64,000 nt of DNA from Stenotrophomonas sp. Marseille-Q4652 (GTDB lineage: Bacteria > Pseudomonadota > Gammaproteobacteria > Xanthomonadales > Xanthomonadaceae). Below the pieces are notes generated by a model. The model was not told the origin of the DNA. It searched no databases and saw nothing but the letters and a program-made list of their open reading frames with translations. Made by a program: the position numbers and the translations under genes. Position 1 is the stretch's first letter; each line of letters begins with the position of its first letter. Shown one piece after another: positions 62,301 through 64,000 of the stretch. The DNA lies in contig NZ_CAKAKE010000001.1 in NCBI RefSeq assembly GCF_916618915.1, positions 62,001 to 126,000 of the forward strand. Reading direction: 5' to 3'.

Positions 62301-63022
62301 GTGGCTACCACTACGCCGGCGAGCACTACGCGCTGCATGACCTCGGTTCGCTGGTCGGGCAGGACCAGGCCAAGGCCGAAGGCCAGGAGCAGATCCCGCT
62401 GCTGCTGGTCCGCGCCGGCGACCTGCGCGCCGCCGTGGCCATCGACCAGGTGGTCGGCAACCGCGAAATCGTGGTCAAGCCGGTCGGCCTGCAGATCGCC
62501 TCGGTGCCGGGCATCTACGGTGCGACCATCACCGGTGATGGCCGCGTGGTGGTGATCCTGGACGTCGCGCCGCTGGTGCGCCGCCACCTGGCCAACCCGC
62601 AGCGTCCTGCCGCCCCGTCCGCGGCCAGCAACCAGCGCCAGGTGCCGATGGTGATGGTGGTCGACGACTCGCTGACCATGCGCAAGGTCACCGGCCGCGT
62701 GCTGGAACGCCACAACTTCGAAGTAGTGGCCGCGCGCGACGGCATCGAGGCGCTGGAACGGCTGGAAGAACGCGTGCCCGACCTGATGCTGCTGGACATC
62801 GAAATGCCGCGCATGGACGGCTATGAACTGGCCACCGCCATGCGGGCCGATCCGCGCTACAAGGACGTGCCGATCGTGATGATTACCTCCCGAAGCGGCG
62901 ACAAGCATCGCCAGCGAGCGTTCGAGATCGGTGTCCAGCGCTACTTGGGCAAGCCGTACCAGGAACTGGATCTGATGCGTAACGTTTACGACCTGCTGGG
63001 GATCGCCCGTGCCCGTGACTGA
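56354..63022 (+). CDS. chpA: ChpA/PilL, hybrid chemosensory histidine kinase
   Basis: A 2222-residue CheA-type kinase of the Chp system. At least three Hpt domains are visible by their HT(L/M)(K/S)G motif: H812 (VFHTLKGSGRLVGA), H971 (VHTMSGAFAM; Lys replaced by Ser) and H1477 (LHTLKGGARMAGI). Then come a dimerisation/coiled region, an ATPase domain (N1815 in HMLRNSVAHGLE; DDGAGLD; GRGVGMDVVRNEV), a CheW domain, and a C-terminal receiver with D2148 (LLLDIEMPRMDGYE). Long linkers separate these: Ala/Pro/Glu-rich at about 430-765, acidic at about 1110-1425. Pseudomonas ChpA (2472 aa) has more Hpt sites. It is coupled to the small ORF before and the CheB-like gene after. Confidence 0.96.
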   Translation: MSTLRDAMSHAALGWVKPELDETLRQVRNEIEYFAEDPSDTSRMRFCAGFLHQVQGTLRMVELYAPAMVAEELELLAKAVQVGEVPDRDEACATLMRGTVLLPDYLERLQNGHRDIPIVLLPLLNEIRAARGAEGISESVLFAFDPDAGNVSEDELDHARGSLSGRNRELLDTVGSAVKEELLRIKDALDLHLRTAGEPAALQTQVDELGAVADTLGVLGLGVARGVVVQQRDALRSVVDGGQQIDEGMLLDIAGALLYVDASLDDQVAHLGAGGSGEDDPGAVETRRTIEVLAQEAIANFGAAREAFVAFIETNWDHGRLAEVPTLLGEVAGALRMLDLSEPAGYLDGVSRYIEVELIQRQRVPSGRQLDTLADAMASLEYYLEALRERRPGSEEILDITRSSLESLRYWPLPGEGGDAGQTLELVDAPATSFTAAAAEAPVEVPAATEAVSSEAGAGAQPATTEAPTPAAPFPYLFKASVTPFTPPAGEAAHVDSDAAPAAAASMFDPVAAEDLAPAGTEHYEITPLGLGGGDLPLSDAPLSLEPMSFDPVAAEYEAHDAATTAQVASFDSSVLDTGSPLPSDMLEGIEPLSLDPVEAETPTQVEPFEPAAAPVESPDMDVAGEAPVIEDEPAPLPEYTEAPTFAVEPIAVDATLDRPQLVAEVAAPEETMADESTEQTDSASLAPEVESTGQPVFNEATAPVTAVQEGVIRKIELDDASAAFLAELDAAAAQFNPLPEPAAPAPVAAVEAPAPLEGGFEDNGEEIDQDIREVFIEEFDEELVNLGSLLPPWRAAPSNVERLRPVRRVFHTLKGSGRLVGARTLGEFSWKIESMLNRVLDGSRPASPAVVAMVTQAYEVLPQLNAALRDGSRISADLLAMQAVADRVAAGEEAFYVPLQAAAAPVETPVEAAAAVAPPVVTGTPASVDSVLREILEAEVATHLETVRGWLQSAQAEPQPATEALLRAVHTMSGAFAMTDVPEITAVTTPAESYVKRLLAASITPDQEGVAALAAAADAIDSTVVALQAPAPLIPSFSALAQRLQLLVDALPEAKWPPLVDEMEAEDEVVADDFAAQATADAVDLTGIEDLSRFIDAAGIELPQVGTPVEEMDAAVPAPEAASEVVQGGSVQDEPAAVEQTPAVVGDATDVAAPDTVSLDVAGETGESTAADAPDAGIDAAEDAAQSIAEDADEPVALVEETAASAAQDEELVETAEPVAGATEADAEEADIEAALLHEAEIAADLAVADGQVADATEKEEIEAAADVVDDAALAEAEALEGSAEPVEAIAGEPATSAEVAEDEAPLADAGLEAAADIVDAAAEETAVADAVVDGGEESTAEGETDLIAGQADPGVADEAEAEAQSSAEAEASEAEPVDDADADASAGEQVEGVADEPVTAVDVTAAAPVVLPAVAGASVLGEDAPLDFTDLDRELVDIFVEEGKDLLDNCDGLLSQLRESPEDRELLAGLQRDLHTLKGGARMAGINAIGDLGHAIESLLEAVAANRFDIVRDDVHLLERGFDRLHQLLTRTGNHRTVAMPHDLIEAFDAHAQGRNVAIGESTEAPEAAQPVEAATVPEVASVEAAAATPAAPVVAITPLSEPVIDDVASEEEAGARAQEQVRVRADLLDRLVNHAGEVAIYRSRLEQQLGAFRGAMAELDRTNARLRDQLRRLDLETEAQIVARYQREQDQADHTFDPLELDRFSTLQQLSRALNESAADLSGLQGVLDDLSRNYDSLLQQQSRVSSELQDGLMRARMVPFDGLVPRLRRVVRQAAQDTGKQVHLTLDGTHGELDRNVLDRMVAPLEHMLRNSVAHGLETPAQRVAAGKPEEGSIAIRLRREGSEIVLEVADDGAGLDREAIRRRAEQRGLVKPGVELSERELDSLIFASGFSTSEQVSQLAGRGVGMDVVRNEVRQLGGSVEITSVRGKGVTFTLRLPQTLAVTQAVFVQIGETTFAVPVASVSGIGRISRQRFESGDGGYHYAGEHYALHDLGSLVGQDQAKAEGQEQIPLLLVRAGDLRAAVAIDQVVGNREIVVKPVGLQIASVPGIYGATITGDGRVVVILDVAPLVRRHLANPQRPAAPSAASNQRQVPMVMVVDDSLTMRKVTGRVLERHNFEVVAARDGIEALERLEERVPDLMLLDIEMPRMDGYELATAMRADPRYKDVPIVMITSRSGDKHRQRAFEIGVQRYLGKPYQELDLMRNVYDLLGIARARD

Positions 63023-64000
63023 TATCGACAACGCCCGGCCCGTCGCGCTGCTGGCCCGGCCCGGCCAGGCGCGCGAGCGCCTGCGCGAGGCCGTGGTCCA
63101 GGCTGGCGGCTACCTTGTGCTGGAAGACGATCCGACCACGCTGGACGCGCAGTCGCTGCACGATGCCGGCCCGTCGGTGGTGCTGGTCGCGCTGGAGCCG
63201 GCGATCGAGGACGCGCTCGAACGGCTGGACGCGGCGCTGGATGCGCCACAGCTGACCCTGATCTTCGACGAGGCCGACCTGGCCGCACGTCGCGAAGGCT
63301 GGGAAGCGCAGCGCTGGATCCGCCACCTGTCGGCCAAGCTGCACGGCCACGACAACGTGCTGCCCCCGGGTCACGAGGTCGAGACCACGCTGCAGCCCGA
63401 ACCGGGCCTGCCGCCGACGCCCGAACAGCTGCACTCCGGTGCGTCGGGCGAGTTCCTGATCGAAGAGGCCGCCGACGCGGCCTACGACCTGCCGGCCGAT
63501 ACGCTGTATGCGCCGTCGGCCGAGCCGGCGCCGCTGGCGTTCGATACCGTGGAGTCCTTCGAACCGGTCCGCCCCGCCGCCGTGCCGCCGCCGTTGCCGC
63601 CGCTGGAGGAAATCCCCCCACAGGCGGCTCCGGCCCCGGCCGTGCCTGGCTTCAGTGCCTGGTCGCTGGTCGAGGACGACGCCTACGTGGCGCCGCCGCC
63701 CGCTGCCCCGGCCGCAACGGATCCGGTGGTGGAGTTCTCGACCGATCTGTCGCTGGTCGACCTGGAGCCGGTGGCCGAAGGCCCGGTCGGCATGGTGCTG
63801 GTGCTGGCCGGCATCGGCGGTCCGGATGCGGTGCGCCGCCTGCTGAGCGCGCTGCCGGAAACCTTCGACCGTGCCGTGCTGGTGCAGCTGCGCCTGGACG
63901 GTGGCCGCTACGGCAACCTGGTCAAGCAGATCGCGCGCGTCACCCCGTTGCCGGTGAGCCTGGCCGAGGTTGGCCAGCCGGTGCAGGGCGGCCAGGTCTA
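63009..64000 (+). CDS. chpB: CheB-like protein with altered active site, partial
   Basis: The frame is open from GTG 63009 (or 63015) to the end of the window, overlapping chpA by 14 bases; GGGGA lies 6 bases upstream. The visible 330 residues hold an N-terminal domain (about 1-115, not a classic receiver), a Pro/Ala/Glu-rich linker, and from about 258 the start of a CheB methylesterase-like domain (VGMVLVLAGIGGPDAVRRLL). In CheB the site reads GASTGG with catalytic Ser, and a His follows in QHMP; here these read AGIGG and LRLD. Both catalytic residues in view are thus missing. It may act as a non-enzymatic partner. The rest is outside the window. Confidence 0.75.
   Translation, partial: MPVTDIDNARPVALLARPGQARERLREAVVQAGGYLVLEDDPTTLDAQSLHDAGPSVVLVALEPAIEDALERLDAALDAPQLTLIFDEADLAARREGWEAQRWIRHLSAKLHGHDNVLPPGHEVETTLQPEPGLPPTPEQLHSGASGEFLIEEAADAAYDLPADTLYAPSAEPAPLAFDTVESFEPVRPAAVPPPLPPLEEIPPQAAPAPAVPGFSAWSLVEDDAYVAPPPAAPAATDPVVEFSTDLSLVDLEPVAEGPVGMVLVLAGIGGPDAVRRLLSALPETFDRAVLVQLRLDGGRYGNLVKQIARVTPLPVSLAEVGQPVQGGQV

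Noticed and set aside
56264..63031. A 2255-codon open frame on the minus strand covering all of chpA
   Set aside because: It mirrors the plus-strand gene's codon phase: in this high-GC DNA the third-position bias keeps the opposite frame free of stops. The protein is His/Gly/Arg/Gln-rich with no domain, while the plus strand encodes clear kinase domains.

Overview
The window is a dense, high-GC chromosomal segment from a gammaproteobacterium of the Xanthomonadaceae, most likely Stenotrophomonas or a close relative. Several things point there: a class A beta-lactamase of the L2 type divergent from a (broken) ampR, potassium transporter gene kup sitting between ruvA and ruvB, a YebC that begins [12 protein letters not shown], and the block gshB - tonB-like - pilG-pilH-pilI-pilJ-chpA. 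The assignment is inferred from protein and order recognition, not from a search. No integrase, transposase, phage gene or CRISPR array was found; this is core chromosome with a few accessory islets.

Layout. 1-9.1 kb: 3' end of clpB, metY (sulfhydrylase), the YbaL-type cation/proton antiporter, a TonB-dependent receptor and an ABC-F ATPase (YheS type). 9.1-12.8 kb: ampR carrying three frameshifts, the intact L2-like beta-lactamase, a lipoprotein and a triple-repeat DUF3011 protein. 12.9-18.5 kb: aspS, a GNAT acetyltransferase, an ohr-hydrolase pair opposite an AraC regulator, and a small lipase-like hydrolase. 18.6-30.9 kb: one long rightward run of yebC, ruvC, ruvA, kup, ruvB, ybgC, tolQ, tolR, tolA, tolB, pal, cpoB, queE, queC, then tRNA-Lys(UUU). 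It combines Holliday-junction processing, the Tol-Pal envelope machine and queuosine precursor synthesis. 31-42.7 kb: recQ, dps, hrpA, two small secreted proteins, relA and a membrane-anchored repeat protein. 42.8-50.7 kb: a two-domain glycosyltransferase, mrcB (PBP1B), a TPR lipoprotein, yoaA and tsaB. 50.8-64 kb: a TonB-like protein and gshB leftward, then the Chp/Pil chemosensory operon of type IV pili (pilG, pilH, pilI, pilJ, a 29-codon coupled ORF, the very large kinase chpA, and a CheB-like gene that runs off the end).

The points most worth following are: (i) ampR has exactly three one-base losses in G/C runs while every other complete gene is intact, next to a beta-lactamase that AmpR would normally control; (ii) the CheB-like protein after chpA lacks the catalytic Ser and His in the part visible; (iii) a 29-residue ORF with a strong ribosome site is coupled by ATGA to chpA; (iv) pilG has a consensus-like sigma70 promoter with a CRP/Clp-type site upstream; (v) chpA carries a roughly 315-residue acidic linker and a thrice-repeated DPV(A/E)AE motif. 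I did not see a wholly new multi-gene system. The strongest candidates for new biology lie in the pil-chp operon.
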